Positions 39,601-48,840 of a stretch of 64,000 bases of DNA are shown piece by piece. The notes under the pieces are model-generated. The model ran no database searches. It had not been told where the DNA came from and was given only the letters and a program-made list of their open reading frames with translations. Within the stretch, counting starts at the first letter, position 1. Every line of letters starts with the position of its first letter. Position numbers and translations under genes: made by a program. The DNA is taken from assembly GCF_023156235.1 (NCBI RefSeq), contig NZ_JAKZAI010000002.1, forward strand, positions 62,001 to 126,000, in the 5' to 3' direction. This stretch comes from Marinobacter goseongensis. GTDB taxonomy: Bacteria; Pseudomonadota; Gammaproteobacteria; Pseudomonadales; Oleiphilaceae.

Positions 39601-39847
39601 CGATGCTGTCGACAAGAGCGCGCGTCGCAGTGTTGTGGATGAGATCGACGAGTCAGAACTCGGCGATGACGACGACTTCGACTTCCTTGCGGGCACGGAT
39701 GAGGCAGCCACCAAGCTGGACCTTGCCAGGGCTTACATCGAGATGGGTGATGTCGATGGCGCCCGTGACATTCTCGAGGAAGTAGCACTTGAAGGTAATG
39801 ACGAGCAGAAGACCGAAGCTCAGGATCTTCTTAAAAATCTCTCCTGA
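36623..39847 (+). CDS. fimV: FimV, polar hub protein for type IV pili
   Basis: A 1074-residue FimV. Signal peptide to about residue 23; the N-terminal FimV domain (LGEIELQSYLNEPLDADINL); a LysM domain at about 188-238 (DTLWKIAANVRPDD ... VLRLPD); a coiled coil at about 325-372; one membrane segment at about 523-543; a TPR-like unit near 590-630; a very acidic cytoplasmic region; and the conserved C-terminal cap KLDLARAYIEMGDVDGARDI. FimV binds peptidoglycan, supports secretin assembly and organises the pole. ATG 36623 follows GGAAAGG. A short direct repeat (GATACCGAATCCGA, twice near 39116-39150) lies in the acidic part. Confidence 0.95.
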   Translation: MKVRKLAVALALAGGLGSGVAQALGLGEIELQSYLNEPLDADINLRKSQGVDPGDVFVNIASENDYQRVGIDRNTFLTKLQFEVTTSRDGGLIVNVTSREPLREPYLNFLLEVTWPSGRLMREYSVLVDPPVYAEESGIEERVSAPATRTETSTTQRQEPFGASGRDGDTRASSGSAARTFGPTNSSDTLWKIAANVRPDDSVSMQQAMLAIQDLNPGAFIDGNINRLKRGEVLRLPDMDQMRSRSAAEATRLVAAQNEAFSSPRPAVDATESASAPAEAAAQAPSGDELRLIAEDDSGSRSSEDGGSAGGDGQTAGGVDAGSAVAMEELESARRENDELNSRVDDLQDQVETLQRLLELKDSQLAEMQQMGADETPEADMPTAGDDSPEAAMTGGESAMEDDQAPHGDGDAIAPEADASPDESGQDGATTGEEQPSADEAMADSEGNETDVEEPPVAVEGSESVSEAESALVADDIEAPEQAAEPAEQPEAEEQPAVPAQQPEKGFPGNIIDAITGNSLYQLALGGGLVILLLLLLLLARRNANREKAFYEQLNGEVDDSTDSFDLTLDDEDTVDVGADEPMAEAETYIAYGQMDKAAETLESAISREPSRTDFRLKLLGVYADTQDRESFEKQFREIEALNDEQATEEATALRDRLEEAEAMPSIDDLESQLRSDSFPSDDKPSTDAPAEQEGHLTDEALSDQFETRPEETSAEEFGELDTDFADFDLSDEALEDSRPGEEAADSDMIEYDLSSLESGDENETVEDDALTTGETRIAGDHAADATGEAVDEDDLSFDFDSSDFDAKPEPATSDADNDSGELDLDEFESLDTESDSRDTESDLTNGRGAEESEDAVTPSDAGEDVGDLDESFLDELDAELDKVAGEETESSGSEESSLDDLELDVSEEDLALMEEFADSSDSANPETSEPGVSLDEELDLEDNLVDKSSESPEELSAEAENLEGVEGLDEELSDLDVDGPEAGEDAEPPLASDAVDKSARRSVVDEIDESELGDDDDFDFLAGTDEAATKLDLARAYIEMGDVDGARDILEEVALEGNDEQKTEAQDLLKNLS

Positions 39848-39878
39848 TTCGTTATAATCAGGTTCAGTGTGTTCATCG

Positions 39879-39924
39879 CGCCGGCTCCCGGGTTCATTCC
39901 CGGCCAGAGCCGGCGTTTTGTTTT
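39879..39924 (+). terminator. Rho-independent terminator after fimV
   Basis: CGCCGGCTC (39879-39887) pairs with GAGCCGGCG (39907-39915), with an inner CCGGG/CCCGG stem, followed by TTTTGTTTT. It begins 32 bases after the fimV stop. A TATAAT at 39853-39858 lies before it, so it may also be an attenuator of a transcript to truA. Confidence 0.88.
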
Positions 39925-39950
39925 ATACCCATGGTCAGTCGGATTATCTC

Positions 39951-40844
39951 TTGTTCCTGAACCCCCAAGCGCTTACCACGGACAATGCCATTGGCGACGG
40001 TCGCGTTGCTCTGGCATTGGAATACGATGGCCGGTCGTTTCATGGCTGGCAGCTCCAGAAGTCGGGCGTGCGTTCCGTTGAAGCCGAGCTGAATCGTGCC
40101 GTTGCTCGTGTGGCGGACCATCCGGTCGATCTGGTTTGTGCCGGCCGGACCGATGCTGCCGTTCATGCCAGCTACCAGATCGTGCATTTCGACACACCCT
40201 CTGTGCGCAATCTGCGTTCGTGGGTGATGGGGATCAACACGGCGTTGCCGGATGATATTGCGGTGCACTGGGCCGGGCATGGAGTCGGAGATTTTCATGC
40301 GCGCTTTTCCGCAACGTATCGCCGCTACCGATATGTGATTTACAACAGTCCTGTGAGGCCGGGCATCCAGCGTGGGCAGGTGAGCTGGACCTACAGGCCA
40401 CTGGACTCGGAACGCATGCATGAGGCCGCACAGGCCCTCAGTGGTGAGCATGATTTTTCTTCGTTTCGTGCGGCCGGCTGTCAATCCCGCTCTCCCAACC
40501 GCTTCATGGAGCGGATCTCGGTAACCCGAAATGGGGATTTTGTCGTAATTGATGTGCAGGCAAACGCGTTCCTGCACCATATGGTCAGGAACATTGCCGG
40601 CGCCCTGATGGCCGTTGGCAGTGGTGCGCGACCTGTGACCTGGATTCGTGAGATACTTGAAACCAGAGATCGAAAGGCGGCGGGTGTAACGGCACCCCCT
40701 TTCGGGTTGTACCTGGTGGATGTGGGGTACCCCGAACGTTTTGCAATTCCGTCCGCGCTGTGTGGCCCGGGGTTCGTTCGCCCCTGGTTCCAGCATGACG
40801 AGAACGCACCCAGGCTGCCAACATGGACTCACCGACCGAACTGA
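39951..40844 (+). CDS. truA: tRNA pseudouridine(38-40) synthase (TruA)
   Basis: About 297 residues. [17 protein letters not shown] is the typical start, [11 protein letters not shown] holds the catalytic Asp, and [19 protein letters not shown] is conserved. TruA modifies positions 38-40 of tRNA anticodon stems. The frame is open back to 39867, but that start would lie inside the fimV terminator, so I prefer TTG 39951, giving 26 residues before the core; its ribosome site is poor. trpF follows after ten bases. Confidence 0.9.
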   Translation: MFLNPQALTTDNAIGDGRVALALEYDGRSFHGWQLQKSGVRSVEAELNRAVARVADHPVDLVCAGRTDAAVHASYQIVHFDTPSVRNLRSWVMGINTALPDDIAVHWAGHGVGDFHARFSATYRRYRYVIYNSPVRPGIQRGQVSWTYRPLDSERMHEAAQALSGEHDFSSFRAAGCQSRSPNRFMERISVTRNGDFVVIDVQANAFLHHMVRNIAGALMAVGSGARPVTWIREILETRDRKAAGVTAPPFGLYLVDVGYPERFAIPSALCGPGFVRPWFQHDENAPRLPTWTHRPN

Positions 40845-40854
40845 CTCCAGGCTT

Positions 40855-41484
40855 ATGAGAACCCGAATCAAAATCTGTGGAATCACCCGCCGGGATGACG
40901 TGCAGGCGGCTGCACAAGCTGGCGCCGATTCCCTGGGCTTTGTGTTTTATGAGCCGAGCCCCCGCAACGTCAGCCCGGCGACGGCAGCGGCTTTGGTGGC
41001 GGCCACTCCGGCGTTTGTCGGCACCACCGGCCTTTTTGTGAACCCGTCGCGGGCGTTGGTCGAGCAGGTGCTGGCGACGGTCCCGCTGGACTTGCTCCAG
41101 TTTCACGGTGACGAGACGGCCGAATTCTGCGCCAGTTTTGATCGGCGCTGGATCAAGGCGGTGAGGGTTCGGCAGCAGGCGGATATCGAGGCCGCTTTCG
41201 AGCAGTTCAGGGGTGCCGGCGGGTTGCTCGTGGATGCGTGGGATCCCGAGCGATACGGCGGTACCGGAAAACGTTTTAACTGGTCACTGATACCCGATAA
41301 CAGACCAATGCCCCTGATATTGGCCGGTGGCCTGGCTTCTGATAACGTTGCCAGCGCCGTCGAGCAGGTGAGGCCCTGGGCAGTAGATGTCAGTGGTGGT
41401 GTAGAAAGCAGCAAGGGCGTGAAAGACCGCGCAAAAATTTCCGACTTTATAAACGAGGTTCACCGTGTCGATGAAACTGACTGA
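40855..41484 (+). CDS. trpF: Phosphoribosylanthranilate isomerase (TrpF)
   Basis: A 209-residue TIM-barrel enzyme. [16 protein letters not shown] holds the catalytic Cys, LLQFHGDET and [14 protein letters not shown] are conserved. It converts phosphoribosylanthranilate to CdRP in tryptophan synthesis. ATG 40855 is chosen; a longer frame overlaps truA. Its 3' end overlaps trpB by 20 bases, so translation is probably coupled. Confidence 0.95.
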   Translation: MRTRIKICGITRRDDVQAAAQAGADSLGFVFYEPSPRNVSPATAAALVAATPAFVGTTGLFVNPSRALVEQVLATVPLDLLQFHGDETAEFCASFDRRWIKAVRVRQQADIEAAFEQFRGAGGLLVDAWDPERYGGTGKRFNWSLIPDNRPMPLILAGGLASDNVASAVEQVRPWAVDVSGGVESSKGVKDRAKISDFINEVHRVDETD

Positions 41485-42685
41485 AGAAATGCTGAGCGCA
41501 CTTCCGGATGCACGGGGCCACTTTGGTGCCTACGGCGGCCGGTTTGTATCGGAAACCCTGATGGATTCGCTGATGACGCTGGAAAAGGAATACCTGCGCC
41601 TGAAAAAGGATCCGGATTTCCAGAAAGCCTTCGATGAAGATCTGGCTCATTATGTTGGTCGTCCCAGCCCGCTGTATTTCGCGGAGCGGCTTACCCGCGA
41701 AACCGGCGGGGCGCAGATCTGGCTCAAGCGGGAAGATCTCAACCACACCGGCGCTCACAAGGTGAACAACACCATCGGGCAGGCGCTGTTGGCGAGCTTT
41801 CTTGGCAAGAAACGGGTGATTGCGGAAACCGGGGCTGGTCAGCACGGAGTGGCAACCGCCACCGTATGTGCCCGTCTCGGTCTGGAGTGTCATGTGTTCA
41901 TGGGCGCGGAGGACGTCAAGCGTCAGTCCCTGAACGTCTATCGCATGAAGCTTCTGGGTGCCCAGGTGCACGCGGTCCAGAGTGGCACTAAAACCCTCAA
42001 GGACGCGATGAACGATGCCATGCGGGACTGGGTCTCGAACGTGGATGAGACTTTCTATATCATCGGCACGGTGGCCGGGCCTCATCCCTATCCGTTGCTG
42101 GTCCGTGACTTCCAATCGGTAATTGGGCGCGAGACCCGGGCTCAGGCAATGGCGCAGGCAGGCAAGCTGCCAGACGCCCTGGTCGCTTGTGTTGGCGGTG
42201 GCTCGAACGCGATCGGAATGTTCTATCCGTTCCTCACCGATGAATCTGTGCAGATGTACGGTGTTGAGGCTGGCGGGCTGGGTATCGATTCCGGCCAACA
42301 TGCGGCTCCGTTGTGTGCCGGTCGCCCGGGCGTGCTTCATGGCAACCGCACCTATCTGATGGAAGACGAGAATGGCCAGATTGCCAGCACCCATTCGGTG
42401 AGCGCGGGCCTGGATTACCCGGGGGTTGGCCCGGAGCACAGCTGGCTGAAAGACATCGGGCGGGCGCACTATGTGTCGGTCACCGATGATGAGGCTCTGG
42501 ACGGGTTCCGTAAGCTTACCCGCGTCGAGGGCATCATGCCGGCGCTGGAAACCGCCCATGCGGTGGCCTACGCGATGAAGCTGGCGCCGACCATGGATAA
42601 GGACCAGATGATCGTCATCAATATTTCTGGCCGCGGTGACAAGGACATTCACACCATCGCGCAGCTCGATGGCATTGAAGCCTGA
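41465..42685 (+). CDS. trpB: Tryptophan synthase beta subunit (TrpB)
   Basis: A 406-residue PLP enzyme. Lys99 in [10 protein letters not shown] binds [15 protein letters not shown] is the phosphate loop, and [13 protein letters not shown] is conserved. It joins indole and serine. GTG 41465 has GAGG at the better distance, though ATG two codons later is possible. The trpF-trpB-trpA run is placed before accD; in P. aeruginosa trpBA lie elsewhere. Confidence 0.97.
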   Translation: MSMKLTEEMLSALPDARGHFGAYGGRFVSETLMDSLMTLEKEYLRLKKDPDFQKAFDEDLAHYVGRPSPLYFAERLTRETGGAQIWLKREDLNHTGAHKVNNTIGQALLASFLGKKRVIAETGAGQHGVATATVCARLGLECHVFMGAEDVKRQSLNVYRMKLLGAQVHAVQSGTKTLKDAMNDAMRDWVSNVDETFYIIGTVAGPHPYPLLVRDFQSVIGRETRAQAMAQAGKLPDALVACVGGGSNAIGMFYPFLTDESVQMYGVEAGGLGIDSGQHAAPLCAGRPGVLHGNRTYLMEDENGQIASTHSVSAGLDYPGVGPEHSWLKDIGRAHYVSVTDDEALDGFRKLTRVEGIMPALETAHAVAYAMKLAPTMDKDQMIVINISGRGDKDIHTIAQLDGIEA

Positions 42686-42723
42686 TGATTGGCAATCAGG
42701 AAGCATAATAAACAGGAGCAGGC

Positions 42724-43536
42724 ATGAGTCGAATTGAAGGGGTTCTGAAAACCCTGAAAGGGCAGGGCCGGAAGGCCCTGATTCCCTACATCACTGCAGG
42801 TGATCCTCACCCGGATCTGACCGTTGAGCTGATGCACACTCTGGTGGACGCCGGTGCCGATATCATCGAGTTGGGCGTGCCGTTCTCCGATCCCATGGCG
42901 GATGGACCCATTATTCAGCAGGCGTGTGAGCGGGCGCTTGTCCATGGCACGTCGCTGCGTCAGGTGATTGCCATGATCAAGCAGTTCAGAACCAGCAACG
43001 ACACCACGCCAGTGGTGCTGATGGGGTACCTGAACCCGATGGAGGCCATGGGCTACGAGACCTTTGCTGACGCGGCCGCAGACGCCGGAGTGGACGGCAT
43101 TCTTACGGTGGATCTGCCCCCTGAGGAAGCAGACGAAGTGGCGCCATTGTTCACCGCGCGCGACCTCGATGCGATTTTTTTGCTGGCGCCGACCACAACG
43201 GATGAACGAATTCGCTCAATTAGCGAGCACTCTTCCGGCTATGTGTACTATGTTTCATTTAAAGGCATTACGGGAGCTGGCAAGATAAACGTGGATGAAG
43301 TTGCTGCCAAAGTTGCACATATTCATGAGATCACGGCACTTCCGGTAGGTGTAGGTTTCGGTATTCGAGACGCCGAAACCGCAGCGGCCATTGGCCGGGT
43401 ATCCGATGGTGTAATTGTTGGCAGCGTGCTGGTCGATACAATAGCCCGAAATCAGGCAGATTCTGATCAGCTCAAGCGGGCGCTGACAGATTTGCTCCAC
43501 CCAATGCGTGAAGCACTGGACGGTCTGGCCTCCTGA
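42724..43536 (+). CDS. trpA: Tryptophan synthase alpha subunit (TrpA)
   Basis: A 270-residue TIM barrel. [20 protein letters not shown] holds the two catalytic acids, and [10 protein letters not shown] and [13 protein letters not shown] are conserved. It releases indole for TrpB. ATG 42724 is preceded by CAGGAG. From about 43190 to 43500 the DNA is clearly richer in A+T and uses codons such as TCA, TTT, AAA, ATA and GTA that are rare in the first half, while the protein stays family-like. Confidence 0.97.
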   Translation: MSRIEGVLKTLKGQGRKALIPYITAGDPHPDLTVELMHTLVDAGADIIELGVPFSDPMADGPIIQQACERALVHGTSLRQVIAMIKQFRTSNDTTPVVLMGYLNPMEAMGYETFADAAADAGVDGILTVDLPPEEADEVAPLFTARDLDAIFLLAPTTTDERIRSISEHSSGYVYYVSFKGITGAGKINVDEVAAKVAHIHEITALPVGVGFGIRDAETAAAIGRVSDGVIVGSVLVDTIARNQADSDQLKRALTDLLHPMREALDGLAS

Positions 43537-43583
43537 GACTCAGGATGGCCCGGCGGGCAGGCATCAAAGGATAGGATGAGATC

Positions 43584-44510
43584 ATGAGTAACTGGCTGGA
43601 CAAAATCATGCCGAGCAAGATTCGTTCGGAATCCAAACAGCGTACTGGTGTACCTGAAGGCTTGTGGAAGAAATGCCCCAAGTGCGGCGCGTTTCTGTAC
43701 AAACCCGAGCTTGAAAAAAATCTTGATGTCTGCCCCAAGTGCAATCACCACCTGCGGGTGGATGCCCGCCGTCGCCTGGCTATTTTCCTTGACGAGGAAG
43801 GTCGACAGGAAATCGCCGCGGACCTTGAGCCCTGGGATCGATTGAAGTTCAAAGACAGCAAGCGTTACAAGGACCGCCTGTCACAGGCCCAGAAGGCCAC
43901 CGGTGAAAAAGACGCATTGGTCGTTATGAGGGGGACAACCCTGGGTTTGCCTTTGGTGGCTTGTGCCTTCGAGTTTAATTTCCTTGGCGGGTCGATGGGC
44001 CAGGTGGTCGGTGAGAAATTCGTGCAGGCCGCCAATGTGTGTCTGGAGGAGCGAATCCCGCTGGTGTGCTTCGCTGCAAGTGGGGGCGCCCGGATGCAGG
44101 AAGCGATTCTGTCGCTGATGCAGATGTCCAAGACGGCGGCGGTGCTTGAGCGCATGAAGCAGGAGGGTATCCCGTATATTTCAGTAATGACGGATCCCGT
44201 CTTTGGTGGGGTCTCTGCTAGCCTGGCTATGCTGGGTGACCTGAATATCGCTGAACCCAATGCCCTCATCGGCTTCGCCGGCCCCAGAGTTATTGAACAG
44301 ACCGTCCGCGAGAAACTTCCGGAAGGTTTCCAGCGCAGTGAATTCTTGCTGGAACACGGTGCCATCGACATGATCCTGCATCGCCACCAGATGCGTGAGC
44401 GCATTGCTCATGTGCTGGCCAAGTTCACCGGGCAAGACAAGCCGGCCACGGAAGCACCGATCGAATTTGAAGTGACGGAAAGACCGGAAAGCGATGTCCC
44501 ACAAAGCTGA
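43584..44510 (+). CDS. accD: Acetyl-CoA carboxylase carboxyltransferase beta subunit (AccD)
   Basis: A 308-residue subunit. The four-cysteine zinc finger CPKCGAFLY ... [10 protein letters not shown] (residues about 33-55) precedes a crotonase-fold carboxyltransferase core ([28 protein letters not shown]). With AccA it makes malonyl-CoA, the first step of fatty acid synthesis. GGATGAG ribosome region before ATG 43584. It overlaps folC by 17 bases. Confidence 0.97.
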   Translation: MSNWLDKIMPSKIRSESKQRTGVPEGLWKKCPKCGAFLYKPELEKNLDVCPKCNHHLRVDARRRLAIFLDEEGRQEIAADLEPWDRLKFKDSKRYKDRLSQAQKATGEKDALVVMRGTTLGLPLVACAFEFNFLGGSMGQVVGEKFVQAANVCLEERIPLVCFAASGGARMQEAILSLMQMSKTAAVLERMKQEGIPYISVMTDPVFGGVSASLAMLGDLNIAEPNALIGFAGPRVIEQTVREKLPEGFQRSEFLLEHGAIDMILHRHQMRERIAHVLAKFTGQDKPATEAPIEFEVTERPESDVPQS

Positions 44511-45813
44511 AGGTTCTGACCGGCACCCGCAAGCGCCGGGTGCCGGAGCCACACTGGATCAGTGGCTGTCCTACCTTGAATCCATCCATCCTTCCGAAAT
44601 AGACATGGGCCTCGAGCGGGTGCTGATGGTGTTACGCCGTCTGTTTCCTCGCAAACCGCCAGCGCGGGTTGTCACCGTGGGTGGTACCAACGGCAAGGGA
44701 AGCACCGTAGCCTGCCTTGAAGCAATGTTGCTGGATGCGGGCCGCACGGTGGGGGCCTACACATCACCACACCTGCAGCATTACAGCGAACGGGTGCGCA
44801 TCAACGGCACCGATGTCAGCGACGCTGAGCTGATTGACGCTTTTTGCGACGTGGAAGTCGCCCGCAAAAATGTAACTCTGACCTATTTTGAATTCGGCAC
44901 CCTGGCCGCTTTTCTGATTCTGGCAAAAGCGGGCGTACAGGACTGGATTCTGGAAGTGGGGTTGGGTGGTCGTCTGGATGCGGTCAACGTGCTTGACGCT
45001 GATCTGGCTGTCATCACGTCCGTCGACATTGATCATGTTGCGTTTCTCGGTGACAACCGGGAAGTGATCGGGTTTGAGAAAGCCGGGATTCTCAGGCCGG
45101 GTATCGCCGCAGTGTACGCCGATATTGATCCGCCACGCTCGGTGCTCCAGCAGGTCGCGGCGCAGAAGGTGCGCCTGCAACGGCTCGGAGAAAATTATCG
45201 ACTGGTGCCTGAGGAGCATGGCCATCGTCTGGAGTTCAGTGACGGCGCAGCATTACAAATCGCCGACAGTGTGCCGCTGCCTCTGCACAGTGTTGCCGCA
45301 GCCGCCGTAGCTTTCCATGAGCTTGAGCCCGGGGTCGGCCCGGACACCATTGCCCAGTCCATCGCCAGGGTTCGGGTACCGGGGCGTTTCGAACGTCTGG
45401 GGCAGGCGCCTGCACTGTATGTGGATGTTGGGCACAACCCCCATGCGGCACGCTGGCTGGCTGATCGCGTTGGGTTGGCCCGACCGGAAATTGGCCGCGT
45501 CAGGGCGGTGTACGCGGCCCTCGCTGACAAGGATGTTGAGGGCGTCGTGGCGGCTATGTCAGGTGTTGTCGACGAATGGTATCTGGGTGGGCTCAGCTGC
45601 CACCGGGGCTTGGGCAGTGACGCACTGGTACAGCGGATACGTGAGCTACCGGTGCCCCTGAAGTCGAGGGAGTTTGGTACCGTTAGCCTGGCGCTGAGCG
45701 CCGCCCTGGAGGATGCCGGGGCTCAAGACCTGGTGATAGTGTTCGGGTCGTTCTTCACCGTGGCTGAAGCGCGGCAATGTCTGGGTGTCGCCGGAAGAGG
45801 CCGACAGCCTTAA
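44494..45813 (+). CDS. folC: Bifunctional folylpolyglutamate / dihydrofolate synthase (FolC)
   Basis: A 439-residue Mur-ligase-family enzyme. P-loop [37 protein letters not shown] and [12 protein letters not shown] are signatures; DVGHNPHA is in the C-terminal domain. It makes dihydrofolate and adds glutamates, the later part of the pathway that pabB begins. The start inside accD is supported by overlap; the ribosome site lies in the accD end. accD-folC is a conserved gammaproteobacterial pair. Confidence 0.95.
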   Translation: MSHKAEGSDRHPQAPGAGATLDQWLSYLESIHPSEIDMGLERVLMVLRRLFPRKPPARVVTVGGTNGKGSTVACLEAMLLDAGRTVGAYTSPHLQHYSERVRINGTDVSDAELIDAFCDVEVARKNVTLTYFEFGTLAAFLILAKAGVQDWILEVGLGGRLDAVNVLDADLAVITSVDIDHVAFLGDNREVIGFEKAGILRPGIAAVYADIDPPRSVLQQVAAQKVRLQRLGENYRLVPEEHGHRLEFSDGAALQIADSVPLPLHSVAAAAVAFHELEPGVGPDTIAQSIARVRVPGRFERLGQAPALYVDVGHNPHAARWLADRVGLARPEIGRVRAVYAALADKDVEGVVAAMSGVVDEWYLGGLSCHRGLGSDALVQRIRELPVPLKSREFGTVSLALSAALEDAGAQDLVIVFGSFFTVAEARQCLGVAGRGRQP

Positions 45814-45839
45814 AGTTTGGTCATGCCCCCGACGAAGCT

Positions 45840-45868
45840 TTGAGTTCTCCGGAGCGGGCGGTTAGTAT
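45840..45868 (+). promoter_or_regulatory. Sigma-70-like promoter before the SPOR gene
   Basis: TTGAGT (45840-45845) and TAGTAT (45863-45868) are spaced by 17 bases, 58 bases before the GTG start. It may serve the SPOR-cvpA-purF-metZ group. Confidence 0.5.
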
Positions 45869-45925
45869 CTGCCTTGCTTGCCACTTTCCATGGCCACATG
45901 CGAACAGAACAGGGGAAATCAGAAC

Positions 45926-46588
45926 GTGGACGGACTGAAGCAGAGAATCATCGGTGCGCTGGTGCTGGTGTCACTCGCAGTGATTTTTGTGCCCATGCTG
46001 TTTGATGAGCCTCATTCGGAACGCACCTCGAGCTCCATTAAGATCCCTGAAGAGCCGCCATTCCCGGAAGTGGATGCACCGGACCCGGTCATGTCCGATG
46101 CGCCCGCGTACCGTCTGGAGGAGCCCGCTGATACCGAAGCGAGCACCCAGCCGGTCCGCCCGGAGCCGGTTGAGCCGGAAAATACGGCCTCTGATCGCAG
46201 GGCTGCGGAGCCCGTACAACCTGAACCCTTGGATCAGGCTGTGGCCAACTCGCCGGATTCCGGGGCCCCCGCGGAAGATCTGCTGGACACTCAGGCGGAT
46301 GAAGCCAGTGGGTCTGCCGCCGAACCGGCGGAATTCACCGGATCACTGGACGGCGCTTGGGTCGTGCAGCTGGGCAGTTTTGGCAGCGGCGACAATGCCC
46401 TCAACTTGCGTAACAAGGTTCGCGAAGTCGGCTACAGCTCGCATTTTCAGAAAATTCAGCGTGGCGATGCCACCCTGACGCGGGTATTCAGCGGGCCTTT
46501 CGCCGAAAAGGCCGAGGCTGAGCGCGCCAAGAAAGCCCTGGACCGGGAGTTCGGTCTCAATAGCCTGGTGACCACTGGCGGCAAATAG
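45926..46588 (+). CDS. dedD: SPOR domain protein (DedD-like)
   Basis: A 220-residue bitopic protein: short cytoplasmic start, membrane segment at about residues 8-25 (IIGALVLVSLAVIFVPMLF), a long acidic proline-rich linker and a C-terminal SPOR domain from about 143 (GAWVVQLGSFGSGDNALNLR). SPOR domains bind denuded glycan at division sites. Position between folC and cvpA fits DedD. GTG 45926 is preceded by AGGGGA; an in-frame extension of 16 residues is less likely. Confidence 0.88.
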   Translation: MDGLKQRIIGALVLVSLAVIFVPMLFDEPHSERTSSSIKIPEEPPFPEVDAPDPVMSDAPAYRLEEPADTEASTQPVRPEPVEPENTASDRRAAEPVQPEPLDQAVANSPDSGAPAEDLLDTQADEASGSAAEPAEFTGSLDGAWVVQLGSFGSGDNALNLRNKVREVGYSSHFQKIQRGDATLTRVFSGPFAEKAEAERAKKALDREFGLNSLVTTGGK

Positions 46589-46681
46589 TTCGACATCCAA
46601 TCCGATTGGTACAAACCGGCAGTTTGGTGCGGGTGCGTTTCCTGTTAGAATTCGCGCTTCAATTTCGCCACCGGGTTTTTC

Positions 46682-47251
46682 ATGGAAGCGCTGATCTGGA
46701 TTGACTGGGTCATCATCGCCCTTATCACCGTATCCACTCTTATCAGCCTCAAGCGGGGGTTCGTCAGGGAAGCCCTGTCTCTGGTCACCTGGATTGGTGC
46801 GTTTATTATCGCGCGCACCTTTCACCCCCAGATGCAGGCTTTGCTGGAAAACACCGTAGAAACGCCCATGGTGCGCCTGATCGCGGCGTTTGCCATTCTG
46901 TTCTTTGGCACCCTGATTGTGGGCGCCATCATCAATAATATGATCGGGCATCTTGTCCGGGCTACCGGCCTTTCTGCCACGGACCGTGTGCTGGGCATGG
47001 GTTTCGGTCTGCTACGCGGGGTGGTGGTCGTGATCGTAGGCATCGCCTTGACCCGTTACACGCCGCTTGCCCAGGATACCTGGTGGCAGAGTTCGGTGAT
47101 GATCAACCGGCTGGCCGTCGTCGAAGACTGGTCCAGACGCACGCTCGGGGACGAGTTCGCCCGGTTTCTGGGACCGGCGGCAGACAACGCTGCCGGGTCG
47201 TCGGATCCCCAGCAGGAAGAAGGCATGGAACCCGATTCCGTGTCCCGCTAA
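46682..47251 (+). CDS. cvpA: CvpA family membrane protein
   Basis: A 189-residue protein with four membrane segments ([20 protein letters not shown], then segments near residues 30-50, 65-90 and 105-125) and a soluble tail. CvpA is needed for colicin V production and bile-salt tolerance in enterics; its molecular role is not settled. It precedes purF, as in most gammaproteobacteria. A possible promoter, TTGGTG-N16-TAGAAT (46624-46651), lies before it. Confidence 0.93.
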   Translation: MEALIWIDWVIIALITVSTLISLKRGFVREALSLVTWIGAFIIARTFHPQMQALLENTVETPMVRLIAAFAILFFGTLIVGAIINNMIGHLVRATGLSATDRVLGMGFGLLRGVVVVIVGIALTRYTPLAQDTWWQSSVMINRLAVVEDWSRRTLGDEFARFLGPAADNAAGSSDPQQEEGMEPDSVSR

Positions 47252-47286
47252 CATTCAGTTTTAACGCTTCGGAGATAACCGTATCC

Positions 47287-48810
47287 ATGTGTGGCATTGT
47301 CGGCGTAGTCAGTACTTCCAACGTGAATCAGTCGCTTTACGATGCGCTGACCGTTTTACAGCACCGGGGCCAGGATGCGGCGGGCATTGTTACCTTTCAG
47401 GATGACCGTTTCTATCTGCGCAAGGACAACGGCCTGGTGCGGGATGTTTTTCGTACCCGTCACATGCGTCGTCTGGTGGGCAATGTGGGTATCGGTCACG
47501 TGCGTTATCCGACTGCAGGCAGTTCCAGTTCGGCAGAGGCACAGCCGTTCTACGTCAACAGTCCCTACGGCATCACCCTGGCGCACAACGGCAACCTGAC
47601 CAATGCCGATGATCTGAGCAAGGACCTGTTCCGCACTGATCTGCGCCACATCAACACCAATTCCGATTCCGAAGTGTTGTTGAACGTGTTCGCCCACGAA
47701 CTGCAGAAACTGGGCAAACTGGATCCCACCAAGGACGACATTTTCTCAGCGGTGCGTGCTGTACACCAGCGCTGCCGCGGTGCCTATGCGGTCATCGCCA
47801 TGATCACCGGCTACGGCATTGTCGGGTTCCGTGATCCTAACGGCATTCGCCCCGCCTGCTACGGCGTCCGTGAAACCGACGAAGGCAAAGAGTACATGAT
47901 TGCCTCAGAGAGCGTGGCCCTGAGTGCCGCCGGGTTTACCCTGGTGCGTGATATAGCGCCGGGTGAGGCGGTGTACATCGAAACCGACGGCACGCTCTAC
48001 ACCGAGCAATGTTCCGAGGAACCGCACCTGTACCCGTGTATCTTTGAGCACGTGTATTTTGCCCGTCCGGACTCCATCATAGACAAGGTGTCTGTTTACA
48101 AGGCACGGTTGCGAATGGGCGAGACCCTGGCTGACAAAGTACTGAGGGAGTGGTCAGACCACGACATTGACGTGGTCATGCCGATTCCGGACACCAGCCG
48201 GACGTCGGCGATGCAGATGGCCCACTTGTTGGGGGTGAAATTCCGTGAGGGGTTCATCAAGAACCGCTACATCGGCCGCACCTTCATTATGCCGGGTCAG
48301 AAAATGCGGAAGAAATCCGTTCGCCAGAAGCTCAACCCTATTGATCTGGAGTTCCGTGGCAAGAATGTGATGCTCGTAGACGACTCGATCGTGCGTGGCA
48401 CCACCTGTCAGGAGATTGTGCAGATGGCCCGTGACGCGGGCGCCCGCAAGGTCTATTTCGCCTCTGCCGCGCCCCCGGTTCGCTTCCCGAACGTCTACGG
48501 CATCGATATGCCGTCAGCCAGTGAGTTGATTGCTCATGATCGCACGGTGGAGGAAATCCGTGACCTGATCGGCGCGGACTGGCTGCTGTACCAGGACCTG
48601 AACGATCTGGTGACCTGCGTCAGCGATGTCAATCCGGACATCGAGGGCTGGGAGTGTTCCGTGTTCACCGGAAACTACATCACCGGCGATGTGGACGAGG
48701 CCTATCTTACCCGCCTCGAAGCCATGCGGAACGATGAAAACCGGTTTGAAGGCGGTAACGTGGACTCCGCAGACAACGGCATCATTGACCTTTATAACGA
48801 TGAAGATTAA
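47287..48810 (+). CDS. purF: Amidophosphoribosyltransferase (PurF)
   Basis: A 507-residue enzyme. It starts MCGIVGVV, with Cys2 as the glutaminase nucleophile after Met removal; the synthase domain has the PRPP loop [18 protein letters not shown]. It makes phosphoribosylamine, the first step of purine synthesis. ATG 47287 is required for the N-terminal Cys, so the longer in-frame start at 47083 is wrong. No PurR-like operator was seen. Confidence 0.97.
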   Translation: MCGIVGVVSTSNVNQSLYDALTVLQHRGQDAAGIVTFQDDRFYLRKDNGLVRDVFRTRHMRRLVGNVGIGHVRYPTAGSSSSAEAQPFYVNSPYGITLAHNGNLTNADDLSKDLFRTDLRHINTNSDSEVLLNVFAHELQKLGKLDPTKDDIFSAVRAVHQRCRGAYAVIAMITGYGIVGFRDPNGIRPACYGVRETDEGKEYMIASESVALSAAGFTLVRDIAPGEAVYIETDGTLYTEQCSEEPHLYPCIFEHVYFARPDSIIDKVSVYKARLRMGETLADKVLREWSDHDIDVVMPIPDTSRTSAMQMAHLLGVKFREGFIKNRYIGRTFIMPGQKMRKKSVRQKLNPIDLEFRGKNVMLVDDSIVRGTTCQEIVQMARDAGARKVYFASAAPPVRFPNVYGIDMPSASELIAHDRTVEEIRDLIGADWLLYQDLNDLVTCVSDVNPDIEGWECSVFTGNYITGDVDEAYLTRLEAMRNDENRFEGGNVDSADNGIIDLYNDED

Positions 48811-48840
48811 CCGGCAGACCGCCAGTTTCAGGAGCGTATC

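Noticed and set aside
36416..39714. Two long minus-strand frames opposite fimV (475 and 326 codons), one almost all serine
   Set aside because: They mirror the Asp/Glu/Ser-rich fimV codons (GAT/GAC/GAA read back as serine codons and the like); fimV is certain.
41447..42706. 419-codon minus-strand frame covering all of trpB
   Set aside because: trpB has every catalytic motif; the opposite frame has no recognisable feature.
47083..47286. Upstream extension of purF by 68 residues
   Set aside because: PurF needs Cys directly after the initiator Met; the extension is the cvpA 3' end in another frame.
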